NCBI GenBank assembly: GCA_025345505.1
Contig: JANVCC010000072.1
Span: forward strand, 770,840-834,839
DNA from: Todiramphus chloris collaris
Taxonomy: Eukaryota > Chordata > Aves > Coraciiformes > Alcedinidae
Direction: 5' to 3'
DNA: 64,000 nucleotides
Shown here: one piece after another, positions 12,563-24,774 of the stretch
How the letters are laid out: each line of letters starts with the position of its first letter
How positions within the stretch are numbered: the stretch's first letter is position 1
The notes under the pieces: model-generated
The model's input: only the letters and a program-made list of their open reading frames with translations
What the model was told of the DNA's origin: nothing
Databases searched by the model: none
Position numbers and translations under genes: made by a program

Positions 12563-15500
12563 GTCAAAATTTTTCATTAGGGAACAGGGCAGGCATTTGT
12601 AGAACTTTTCTTACAAGGTGTCTTCAACTCTGCTTTGGCTGAGGGAGAGACGAAAGATGATAGTTGCTGAAAAGAAGCAACACCACAGCAACAAGCCAAA
12701 TGTCCCACGCTACCTCACTTCTCCATTTTCACATTCAACATGTGCAAGTTAAAAAAACCAAAAACCAGTCTGGCTACACTGTAGGTAAATATGCAGGTAT
12801 TTTTGCCCCATTGGTATTAGGGCGGTTAGGTTTCCACTGAGTTACTTAGTTCCTTACTGTACCTTCTTTGTCCAGCTCTGTTAAAATACTGAACATGCAT
12901 AACTGTATTAATTCAGACTACATAGTTGTATATACATACTGACCTAATTTATAAGAACAGTCTTCAGTAAGTACTTAACACCTTGAATCACCAGCTCAGC
13001 TGCACTCAAATGACTTATATTGGACTCAATTCTCACCTCAGCTTGCTCAAATACAAAATTCCCTGTTGTTTGGGAGACTGGTGGCTTATCAAATGTCAAC
13101 CAATTAATGAAAACGAAGAGGCAAGATACCAGATACACTGAAAAACGCCAGCCAGCACAACAGGAAACAAAGCTGAGTGAAATTATAATTCTAGAATGCT
13201 ATTATTAACTTGTCATTTGAAGAAGGAAGACTCTTGTGGTTAAGAACCTGTGATAGGACTTAGGATCAGACTTGTGATTTGCTTCTTGGCTATGTTGAAG
13301 TCTCCCTGTATGAATCTGTACTGGCCAACTTCTCTTCCATGTAATTTTTCCATATATGACATGATGATACTTATAGTTGTTTCTCTTCCTCTCTCCCTGT
13401 CCTCTTTCCTCAACTCCATCCATGGAAGCACTGGAACGGGAGCTGCTCTCTCCTAAACGCCTGTCACATAGTTTCTATCCTACCAGGGACTTTCTGTCTC
13501 AATTATTATCAAAACGGAGTTTTGTTTCCTTTTCATTAAAAAAAACCCAGAACTTGTAGGTGCAGGTTAAAAAACTCAGAAATGCCAAATTTTACAATAA
13601 AATAGTTTCCAAAATAATCTATTAGCATTGCTAAAGAAAAACACTATCTGAGGACTTAGCAAAACTAGATCTACCTGTTAATCATAAAACACAAATGGTA
13701 AGCACCTTTAACATATTACCTAGATATTTCAACACTCTCCAATCTTTACCATATCACAAGCCCTTAAGCTTGACTCTGCAGAAGTGCTATATTTTTCAGT
13801 AATATTGAACTGCACAAAACTTTCTGCAAAACAAATAAAAATGGATATGAATCAAACATGATTCAATCTTAAATGTCTGCATCTATAATTTTACTATAAA
13901 ATCATTATTTTCTCTTTTCCTATTAAGCAATATAGTCCACACGTTCCTCTAAGCAGGGCTGTCTTTTAATGATATTCTAGGGCTTACATTATGCAAAACA
14001 TCAAACTACAGAGCCCGCTTCATGAATATACACACCTTTTCTTCCAGCAATCTCAGCAATTATAAACCTTTTCCTTTATTTTTTTTTTTTCCCCCTTTGT
14101 CTACACTGAAATACATGGATCGAATGGACAATATCCATGCATGTTAGACCAAAAGTCAGTAAGTGACTAGATAAAAGCCTTTTTACATATTGGCCTATTG
14201 AAAGATTTACTTCTCCTCACATAATCAGGGCTAACTTTAATAATATTATTTAAGATAAAGGTGCAGAAATGCTTGAGTAGACATAGAAAAAATACAAATT
14301 AACAACGCTTTAAAAATAATTTTCCTTTACGTTAGTAGTACGTACAGCATGGCATATCTCAACACATCAAATACATTAATATATGTGTGCATTATAGATC
14401 AGTATCCAGAACACACTTGTTCATAATACATTACAGATGGCTCTCCTCTAATTATTTACGTGTTGCTATATGAAGGCTATGATACTTACTGCTTTGATGG
14501 TACATTGAGTTACTGTTTTGATGACTCTGTGTAACTTTGAAGAACTTCAAGGTGATACTGCATTCCACTTACAAATCCTCTCTTGTTGGTATATATGTGC
14601 TTAGCATACTAATTGGAAGATTTCTATTTACAGGTCAGACACTAAGTGAACAATCTTTATCAGATAATCTAAAGAATACACTAATCTATGCTTCTTGTTC
14701 ATTGTTTATATAGTTGGTCAGCCACTTTAAAGGTTTGAAATTTAAGAATGATTTCTCTGCTTGCAATGTTTGTGTTGCTAGCTCAAGTCTTTGTGAATAA
14801 TTATGCTCATCAACTTTTCAAAGCATTTCAGGATTAAATCTCACATCAACCCCCTGATCTGCCCTATTCTACTGGAATGACTTAAAAAGAAATAAAATAG
14901 TGGAAGCATCATCTTTTGTAGATAAGTTTTCTCCACCCAAAATTTTATTTTTTATAACAAAAGACTCTTCAGAAAAGAAAATTGTATTATTTATTTAATG
15001 TAATTGAATAGAAAAAGCAATGCTAAGTTAATCAATAATAATATGAATAACCGATTTCAACATTCCGAATAATTTTCCAATCATATAGTTTTTTCAATGT
15101 ACTGTTTCCATTGCTTAGATATAACTATGAAGTTAATTTAGATTTACAAACTGTTTTCTGATCTTCCTGAAGGAAGTATAATACAAACCAGAAGAGCAAA
15201 GCACTTCAGAAAAGGCCTTGCAGGAGTGGAAGTGGAGATTTTTAGTAGTTTAAAGGTGGAAGAAGGCTTCTGCAAGAACTCTTCCAAATTACTTTGTTCC
15301 TCTCAGTCAGTTTAATCCCTGGAGAGAATATCTTCTGGAGTGACCTCCTTGAACCTTTGTGACCAATGCAATAAAACACTAAAAGACCTAGAGATTATAA
15401 AAGAGAGCCTTGAAACTAAAAAGAGTGTTCCTCAGGGCTATAAGTTACACCAACAGAGTGAGAATGAATCCCAGTGGGAAGGGAAGATCCTGTATCCCTA

Positions 15501-16272
15501 CCGTTAATTATCTGCTTCGTAATCTACTCCCATTATAATTGTAATACTTTCCAAATGCAGCTCTCCTTTCTCATGCCTGCAGCAATGCACATTGTTCCTT
15601 GCCTGACAAAACCCCTCTTTGTCTGGAAATTGCAAGCTATGTAAACTGCATAATAGTCTTTAAGAAAAGAATCAGATCTTTGTTGTGTTTATGCTACACA
15701 TTTCTCTTCCGTGCTTTACAAATAATTTGCCCATAGAAAGCACATAGATGATCCAATACCATAGTTTAAGAAATACTAATCTACATGTCTAAATGCTGCT
15801 TCATTTCATGCACAGCTTTACCCACTGCATGTGTCTTTCTTAATTATCTTTGTAATAAAGGAAACCAATTTTATTCTTGGGTACAACTGAGGACACTAAA
15901 AGCTTGCTCAGAATTAACAAGAAGAATCATTTTGACCATAGACAAATACAATGTGTATGTTTAAAAGAGGGGAAATGTGTTTATTCCCACAGGTCATACA
16001 ACTTTCCTGCTTCTCCTCCTTTTAGGAAGACACCCCATTGGTACAACATGAACCCCAAGCTACACAGCCACACGAGCACTACAGTTGTATCCCCTGTTTT
16101 ACTGCCTGACCATACCATGCCATAATCTGCCAGAAACCAGAAAACGATCTCTTGGGGCAGGGATTAAATGCTGTGGTCTCTAGTTGCAGATGACCTTCCT
16201 GGTCTCGCCAGGTTGCTCTGGCTCCGTTGCTCCATATGCACTGATAATGAAGTATCTCTCACAACTTTGTGA

Positions 16273-16311
16273 GAGAATGCAATAAAGATTTTTTTCTGAG
16301 AATGCAATAAA
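16273..16311. repeat. Direct repeat, 25 bp period, containing AATAAA
   Basis: GAGAATGCAATAAA occurs at 16273-16286 and 16298-16311. Each copy carries an AATAAA hexamer, but no transcript ending here is evident. Confidence 0.9.
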
Positions 16312-16584
16312 ATGTGAAATGCACACTTGTGATCTCACAACAAAGTCAGATTGTATTTTATGCCTATATTCTTCATGGCCATATATAGTGTACACCATTT
16401 TAGAGGCTTTCATTGGTTTTTGTTCATTTTTTTTCCGTTTCCCAAGGGTGCAAAACCACTAGAGCACTAAGACTCCCTCAATCAGCACCACGGAGTACAA
16501 TCTTTGCTAAAGCCTAACTCCTGAGTATATCAAGTATAATTCAGCAATGGTTCAGTTGTTAATGAAATGTAAGACAGACCCCTT

Positions 16585-16609
16585 AAAAAAAAAAAAAAAA
16601 AAAAAAAAA
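16585..16609 (+). repeat. Poly(A) tract of 25
   Basis: There are 25 consecutive A bases. No AATAAA lies just upstream and no coding remnant precedes it, so a processed pseudogene is not supported. Confidence 0.95.
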
Positions 16610-17545
16610 GAATGAAGCCTATAGTTTATTAAAGGATTTGTGGGAATTGGGGAACAATTACCATTCACTAAAACACTTGCTTTGCCAGCTGCATACAAAT
16701 ATTCTATCTCCATGAAGACCCTAATCCACAAAGATGAAACAACCTTTTAGGGAAGGCCAGTGTTTTGAGGGGTTCATTGTTACAAAGGCAAGCAAAATAA
16801 TCAAGAACTAGTCATTTATAATCAGAACTTTCTGTAATAGACACTGTTTTCAATCAGGAATGTTTCTAAATTATTTTGTAGTTATTCAAGTTCCTTTTTC
16901 TTCTTTGTTTGAAATGATTTTTTTTCCTAAAAAAAAAATACTTGGGTCATATTTTATCTTTAAGGTTTGCTGTTTAATTTTCTAATGCTTTTAAAACACA
17001 GAAGAAAATTGGAAATAATCATTTTACATTAAGCAACAGCAGAAGAGTAATGAAGTGGAAACACAGTGCTCAAGTCCTTCATTTACAAAACACTCTTTTA
17101 TCCCAAACACCTGCATCTTTCCCCAGGCTGAGGAAGCATTTTGACTTAAAGCAGAGTTAGAAGCTCTAGTGCATTATCACTTCAGATCACCTAGAGCCAA
17201 CTGATTCTGGGTGCCAATTAGTGTTATTACCACCTAATCAAATGCTACTTAATGAAAACTGTGTGCTATACCCTTGGCTTTGTATATAGTTTGGGATTCA
17301 CAGTTGAAGAAAAGAATTTGTTTACAAAGGACAGTTTACAGAAACTGTAAATATTACACCAGTTAGTAAGCCAGACAGAGAATTAAAAAGAATCAGGCAT
17401 ATCTCAAGGGGGAAATTTTAGTGTAACTACTTTCGATGTATATATACAAAGGTCGTACTGTCTAGAGTATCACAGATTTAGAGATTTCCAAAGCATAAAG
17501 TCTATATTAGATGGGACTCACTCTCTGGTCTAGAATTGAAGTTAG

Positions 17546-17607
17546 GGGCAGGGTGGACTAGATGATATCCAGAGACACCTTCCAACCTCAGCTGTTCTGT
17601 GATTCTC
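17546..17607 (+). mobile_element. CR1 LINE 3' terminus, short fragment, plus strand
   Basis: About 60 bp matches the extreme 3' end of CR1 (GTGGACTAGATGATATCCAG, ACACCTTCCAACCTCAGCTG, TTCTGTGATTCTC). It lies about 210 bp before a second CR1 end in the same orientation. Confidence 0.88.
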
Positions 17608-17820
17608 TAACTAGTGTTAGCCTTCCAGTTGACAAGCACACAATTATGATATACAACCAGCTATTGTACACAATATTGCACCTTCTCACAGTCACATGAG
17701 TGGTCTCTCACATACCAAATCCAAGGCATCTTCCTTTTCACCTTCATCTTCCTGAGAAAACACCTTAATCCACAGATTGTAATTTGAGGTGACATCTTGT
17801 GAATTCCTCCTGTCTTTCCA

Positions 17821-17985
17821 GGCAAGTGATGGAGTTGCCATCCCTGGAGGTATTTAAAAGACTGTAGATATGTGGTGCTTAGGGTGATTTAGTGGTGGAC
17901 TTGGTGGACTTGACATTGCTGGGTTAACAGTTGGACTTGATGACCTTAAAGGTCTTTTCCAACATTAACTACTCTATGACTCTTT
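17821..17985 (+). mobile_element. CR1 LINE 3' fragment, plus strand
   Basis: The sequence matches a CR1 3' end in sense orientation: CCATCCCTGGAGGTATTTAA, then ACTTGGTGGACTTGACATTG, then AACAGTTGGACTTGATGACC and AAGGTCTTTTCCAAC, ending in the ACTCTATGACTCT tail. About 165 bp remain. It has a different subfamily signature from the copy at 17546-17607. Confidence 0.93.
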
Positions 17986-20668
17986 GTAAGCATTTATGCA
18001 ATATTCATAGTAAGAGACAAGATATATAGTGTGTGGGCCTCCTCTGCTCAGTAGAAAGCCCAGCCACAGAAACATTAGACTTTTTTTTTATATATATCTA
18101 TATTTATAGAAATTATATCATATGAAACATCAAAATATCACTGCAACATGATTTGGGACTTGGGGAATTTAGAATTTCTGGAATTTACTATGCTGGGACC
18201 TTCAAGCCTCCTTGCTCTTTCTTACCTGTAACTGCCAACATCTTACATCCAGATCCCACAAGGACTGTCATTTACAGATGTCTCCTGGGAGTTCATGGGT
18301 AGAATGTCATATTCCCACAAATGACAATGAGGAAGCTGAAACCATAATCATCTTCCCTTAAGATTGTACTCCAGTTGCTAACACTCTGAGAATACAGCAG
18401 GACCTGTTCTCCCCACAGGCACAATGGTGACAGCATGAGCCTTACCACCAGATCAGCTTGCTAAACGGAACATGGACAAACCTGTTCCTGTAAATCCTGG
18501 TGGGGAAAAACTGCAGTAGCCATATGATACACGGAGCTAATCCAGTTGTTCACTTCTCTTTCCCAGTCCAAATGAATTCAGAAGTTCTGACAAAACTGTC
18601 TCGCAACCATGTTCTTTGTCCAGAGGAAGATTAAAGCCAGCATAAAAAAAAGAAGTGTCTAAACTCTGTATTGCATGCTTTGTCAAATTCGGCAGAAATG
18701 GTCACATACTCATTTTTAATCCAGATCAAATTTGGATTTAACAGATCATATCCTGGGCCATGCAGCCACCATCTTCCTGAGAAGGGGAGTGTTTCTCACA
18801 TTCCGCATGGAGGCCATCCTATCAACCTGCTTTGGTCAGGATTTTCTGGTTCAGTATGACAGTATGTTTCTCGGCCTCTGACGCAATATCATAACACACA
18901 AAAGCACTTGAACACAGATTGAACTCTTCCAAAACTCTGTGCACCATTAAGTTTGGATGGGAGCTGGGCTGCGGTTGCTGGGCCTGTATAATGTGTTGGG
19001 CTAGTAATTCTGTCACACAATAAGTGATCACTATCTGATACGTTACTTGAAACCCTGCCAAAACACACTTGAGAAATAAGTTATCTTACAAATGACTTCT
19101 GAAGAATTCCTTTTCTATTATAATTAAAACCCCACTTTATATACAGAAGGCATCTTATTTCCTTAATTATTTTCAAACAGTTCCTGAATGGATTACGCAT
19201 TCATCCCCAAACACACCAGCTTGTTATTCCCCCTGGAATAGAGCATATGCTAAAAATTAATTATTTGAATATCAAAATGACAAATATTCTTTTCCAATAT
19301 CTGTTTGCTGACCAAATTTTCCATTATGAACTAAGCATGGCTAAGGAAGTTGCCTTTTATAGGAAGAAAAGAGCATTGACACAAGACAATGACTAATTTA
19401 TGGTATGGACTGGTCATACTTCCAGATCTGCTCTACATGTTGCACGCTATGTCATGGCTTGAATACAGAAAACCTTCAGCCTATATAACTGCAACAGCAG
19501 CTGATTTCCATTTGACATCTTTGCCTAGGGTTCTCCAGCTGGAAAGGCAACTGCTAGACCTCACTGGGGCTCCAGAACATGCAGAATCCTATCTCCAAGT
19601 GGTCTTTGATAAAGTCTGTCATGCCCAGACCTAACTGCTGCCACCCTCTCAGTATCTGTAGTTGTTTGCTTTTAAGAACCACCTTGAGCAATTTCTCTCA
19701 GGGCTGGTCATAACTCTGCCCTAATTTTTAGTGCCTAGTGCTTCTATTCTTCTCTTTGGTACTATTCTTCCAGTGAAATATAGATACAGTCATCTATATT
19801 TAAACAAAATTATCATTATTGTCTTCTGACCAAATGCCAAGAAGCTTTAGAATTAATGTCATTCAAACCCTGAAAAACACCTTTCAGCAAACTTAAACAT
19901 GGCAAGGAAGCACTTTGAGCTTTCAGTTTGAATCATTTGGATTTTATTACCTTATTACAAATAACAACAATCTTAATAAACCAGGAAAATTATTTTGTAT
20001 TACATAATATATTTGATTTTTAACAAATCAAATCCTTTTTTGTAAATCTTTCTGCATCTATCAGGAATCCTAAAATATACTTTGAATTGTATAGAGGTAC
20101 AAGACTTACAGTTTCAACCAAGAGAAAGGCAATATAAGCCAGGGGCTTTTGTGCACTTCAAACTCCTATCTAATTCCCAATCTCACTGCATGAGGTCAGT
20201 GCCTTGATTCTCATCTTCAAAGAAGACAATAGGTAAAGTTATTGTCATATTAATAACTGCTTTAAACTCAGAAACCCCCAAGGTAGCTGCTTCTGTGTGC
20301 TAAAGCTTACCGTAAATGGTAGCAATCATAATGAAAGCTTTTGAAATTGGGAAGTAAAAAATTTGAAGAAGGGGAGGAAGCTGTCAAAACAATTCCCAGA
20401 AACAGGTCAGCGAAATGCAAAGTGCAGCTATTTTGGAATATGACTCCCTTTTTTGACTTGAGCATGCTTTTGCTGTAATATTTCCCAATGATTTAAGAGG
20501 TATAAGTGTGAAAAATATGTCCCAGAAAACCAGAACCAGAAAATCAGACTGAGAAAAAAAGTGAAAAAGAAGTGTTTTATATGGCCAGTGTTTTGAATGA
20601 CCAGTAAGTTAGTAATGCATACTACAGAGAAAAGTTTCAAGCTTTCTGGGTTTTGATTGTGCGTTTTT

Positions 20669-20690
20669 GGTTGGTTGGTTGGGGGGGGGG
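20669..20690 (+). repeat. GGTT repeat running into a ten-G homopolymer
   Basis: GGTTGGTTGGTT is followed by ten consecutive G bases. The arrangement can form a G-quadruplex and is prone to length change. Confidence 0.88.
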
Positions 20691-23600
20691 AGCTTTTTGA
20701 GGTGTTTTTTTTAAGGATCTACGTGCAACCTATTAAGGAAGTAAGGTCTTGCTGTAATTATATGTGACATTCTGCCACTTCTAAAAAAGAGCACAACCAG
20801 ACCTTTTTAAAAGAGAAGTATATAAAAAGGAAAAAAAACCCCAAAAATCAAAACATCCAACAAACAAACAAACAAAAAAAAGTAATACCTTGATGCAATA
20901 AAACATTGGCTGCATAACTTCTTAAAATAATGCTCAAAGGCAAAGAAAAGTTGCTTAATAGCAAGCAAAAGTTGCTTGGGCATTCTATTTATTTTAATGA
21001 GCTTCCAGGATTACAGGTGGATATCCCTGCTGTGTAACACTCCGCTGCTCCTGAATAAAACAGGAGAGAGCAAACAAACAGAAGAGACAAAAGAAAAACT
21101 AAGACATTTATGTCAGGGTACACTTAAGGAACACCTGCACTTCACAGGCCAGAGTAACTATTTGCCACCTTCTTCCCTCCAGATAAATATCTTCTAAGAA
21201 ACTACTGCTCTTTCTGTACCACTGACAAATTAAATGAAACCCTCGAAGAGTGCTTGGAGGCAAACTACACATAGGTTAATTTTCCTTTTTTGTATGCCAG
21301 GATAATAATCATCATGGGAGCACCTAATTAAAAGGACTCAACCTTTTGTTCATGGTCATGCTTGTTGCTTCATAACAGAATGACTATTGATCTAGACATG
21401 GAGAATGCAGTTAAACAGATATTCCACCTTTAGTGGTCCAGCTACTTGGAAGCAGAGAACCCTAACAGTTATCCATCAGAAAATCACCTGCATAAACTTC
21501 AAACTGGCCACAGTGAGAGAAACCACAAGATATTATTACATATGGGAGAAAGGGCTCAACTTCCTTTGCTTCACTGCCAGTTGAGGAACTTGGCCCAGTT
21601 GTCCATATCTACCTTCCTTCTTCTCCTTGTTTGTGATGATGATGTATGCATGGGTATGATGGGCCTGTGCAAGACATTTATAAATCCAAAACAAGCTACC
21701 CAAATAGGCTAGTAGCCTATAATAAGTTCTTGGCACCCTGCAAACTGAATGCAAGCTGTATTTGCAAACCAAGTGCCACAGCTAACAGGATCCCACCCCA
21801 AGAGCGCTCAAAAGCTAATTCTGCAGAGAGTGTAGAAGGCTAGCAAAACAAGCAGTACATTCTAGACACTGGTCCAAAAAAAAAAACCCAAAACTCCTGC
21901 TCAAAACATGGAAAGCAACCACTCTCCATCACACACTGCAAACCAATTAGTGGCAGTCCAGCAAGGTGAGGCCATAAGCTCCTCCAGAGCTGCCCGGACC
22001 AGAAACTGAAATTCTGTCATGTCCAGTCTGTTCACAGGCTGAAAGCTGCCACCGGGACAGTGTGCCATCCTGCCCATCAAATGCTTCTGTAAGCTACCAG
22101 TGCTCTTGTGGTATGAAAATCATGTATGCCAACAGAGGACAACCTATTCAAAGATACTCCCCAGGGACTTACAGGAATCTGGAATAGCTGAAAAGTGAAT
22201 TTTAAAGGCTAGAGGTTGAAGTCATCTTAATAAAATTTACTGAAGTGTCTAATCCAAATTAGCCACTTTATCATATCCAGGAGGTTTGTCCCACTTATCT
22301 TGCAGTCCTGACTACAGGCGGGGTTGTCAGTTCCTCTGGAGAGGACTATTTCTGTTCAATGAGCATAAATGAAAGTGAAGCATTGGTCTGGAATAGCCAT
22401 GGAGTGTCAGACTGTTTGGATTTGTTTTGGATTAAGGCACTTACATTTTGGTACCCAAATACGCATGTCTTAATCTCAGAAGGAATCCTGACCTGAACTT
22501 TTAGCCCAGCCTAGGAAAACACTGTTCTCATGGGTTGAGGAGAAGCTACACCTGGACTAAACTTCCCCAAGATCTGCAATCAAGCAGAAGTCTGAAGTAA
22601 TTTCTTAGCTCCTGATTAATCCAAATTGGTCACTTTCAGATTTTCAACCTTTATGAGCAAAGAACAACTCTCAGCATAATCACAGAGCAGATCATCCTCA
22701 TGTGTTACTCCTGTTACTTTTTGTTTTTCCTTTAAAATATCCCAGAGGAAATAATTTCTTTCTAGAAATATTAGTGCTCTTTCCTTCATTCTTTCTAGTA
22801 ATTTTAGTTCTCTTTTTATTTTCTGAATACACCATAAATTTTAGCAGGTTTGCTTTATCTTCTTTCTCTCCTTGTTTCATAGCCCTCAGTTGACTTCTTT
22901 TATAAGTGGTTACACAATATTCTGCTGCACTGACCTGGATCTGAAGAAAACAGACCTCATGTTCTTTATTTTCAATGCTAAACAAAGAGAAATGGGATGA
23001 AAATTCTATATGTAAAGGATTCTTCACTTAGATTTCTATATTCTAACTAATGAGCATGCATTTTTTTTGCACTTATAAATTTTGGATACATACAGCACAA
23101 TACTTTGAGAAAATAGCAGTACTGGTATTATTGCATTAATGTCAAAACAGATATTCCATGCTTTGATCACAAGAAAGTCAGCCTATCACCAAGGGTCAAT
23201 TGCTTTTGCTAAAGGTGTTTTAGTTGTCATTAAAACAAATACACTGTTGTGATAAAAGCATCATAGGAATTATGCTCTGTGCCCCTTTACAAAAGGAACC
23301 TTGACATCCCACAACAAAACTGGACCTTTAGTATAAAAGGCCAAAAGCTTCAAATACGCTGTGTATGACAGAAGAGAACAGAAGATGTCAAAGTGCACCT
23401 CCTGGTGTCTTATGTCCTCATAATAGCAACTAGTGAAAAAATGGATTATCCTAGGAAATGGACCATATATTACAGAGGCAGAAAAAGGGTTTTCAGTGTT
23501 CTTTGCCATCCTGACCAGGGGAAATCCTGGCCCCAAATCCCAGCGTGAGAGTAGCCGGGTACCCAAGCTGCTTCACAGTCAACTTGGGACACCTCATCTG

Positions 23601-24734
23601 TCCTGTCCAACATCCTGACTCTGACTAAGGCCAAACTCCAGCACTACTGGGAAGTACATTCAAGATATGTGTAATTCTGTCTCATTTAGGAAGTGTAAAG
23701 ATTGCAGATTATTTCAAACATATTGTAAGATGTTTATCTCATAGTGTGTTGATACCAAAAAGATACCCATTAAGCTGTGATCTTCATAAACAAAACAATA
23801 TATTGCTTCAAACTGAAACTAAGACAGTAATTCAATAGAGAAAATTATAGACAACATACAACACTCAAATTCATTTTAAAGACTGCACTTACAGTCCCCC
23901 TTGGGTTAAGGCTTTTCTAACACATCAGGGAGAATCAAGCAAACAAAGTCTATATTTTTGCATAGAGTTTTTTATGTTCAATACTTCAATATTTATGTGT
24001 GGCATTATTTACCCTACACAAAAATATAGGCTTTGTGTCTTTCATTTATTCAACACTTCAGAATCGCTAATACCCGTGTGTATATTACACCCACAGGTTT
24101 ATTCCTCTGACAATCCTTACCTCAGGAAAATGAAATTTTTACATTTTAAATTAAAGCTAACTCTAATTTGCAATTGTAATGTGCTGTAAGAGATTATTAT
24201 ACAGTATGTGTGCCAAAGGAGCTGCCTTATGCCGGTAAGGTACACTATAGAAAGGGCTGCTGTGAATGAATGTGACACATGAGAACAGGGGAAAAAAAAT
24301 AAATCAAGCAACTCAGGTTACTAACTATAACAACTTCACACTGCTGAAGTAATTTCAGACATGGCTGATAATCTGCTAGATCCCACAGATATCTCCAGCC
24401 TGTCAAGGAAACATCACTCACACACTACTCACCTGCAAAACAAACAACATTTTTGTAACTCTGCAGAAAAAGTGGCATCCCCAGGGTATCTCCCTTTTTT
24501 AAGTGCCTTGGCATTTGCTCTTCTGCTGTAGAACACTTTATCGAGGAATCTTTCTGAATGTATTGCACAAACAGAAAATCCTCAGAGCATCAGTTACAAC
24601 CATGCATATTCCTATCAAGTCGAGATCTATTCTAGGTGTCAATGGCAACGATCCCCATTCCAAGAAGTCACTCTGAAACAAAGCTTCGAATGCTTCTCCC
24701 AGATATCTCTGAAGTGCTAGCCTGCTAGAGCTAC

Positions 24735-24774
24735 CTTGGTTTAATTCCACTCCACTTGGTTTAATTCCACACCA
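24735..24774. repeat. Tandem duplication of a 20 bp unit
   Basis: Two copies of CTTGGTTTAATTCCACWCCA lie head to tail and differ at one base. Confidence 0.93.

Larger units (their letters stand above)
10002..17545. other. Non-coding, simple repeats only
   Basis: AT-rich sequence with the microsatellite at 12493-12562, the TA/TG run at 11587-11618, the AATAAA-containing direct repeat at 16273-16311 and the poly(A) at 16585-16609. No exon or gene-like frame was seen. Confidence 0.7.

Noticed and set aside
16440..16609. Processed pseudogene ending in the 25-A tract
   Set aside because: No polyadenylation signal just upstream, no coding remnant and no target duplication were seen.
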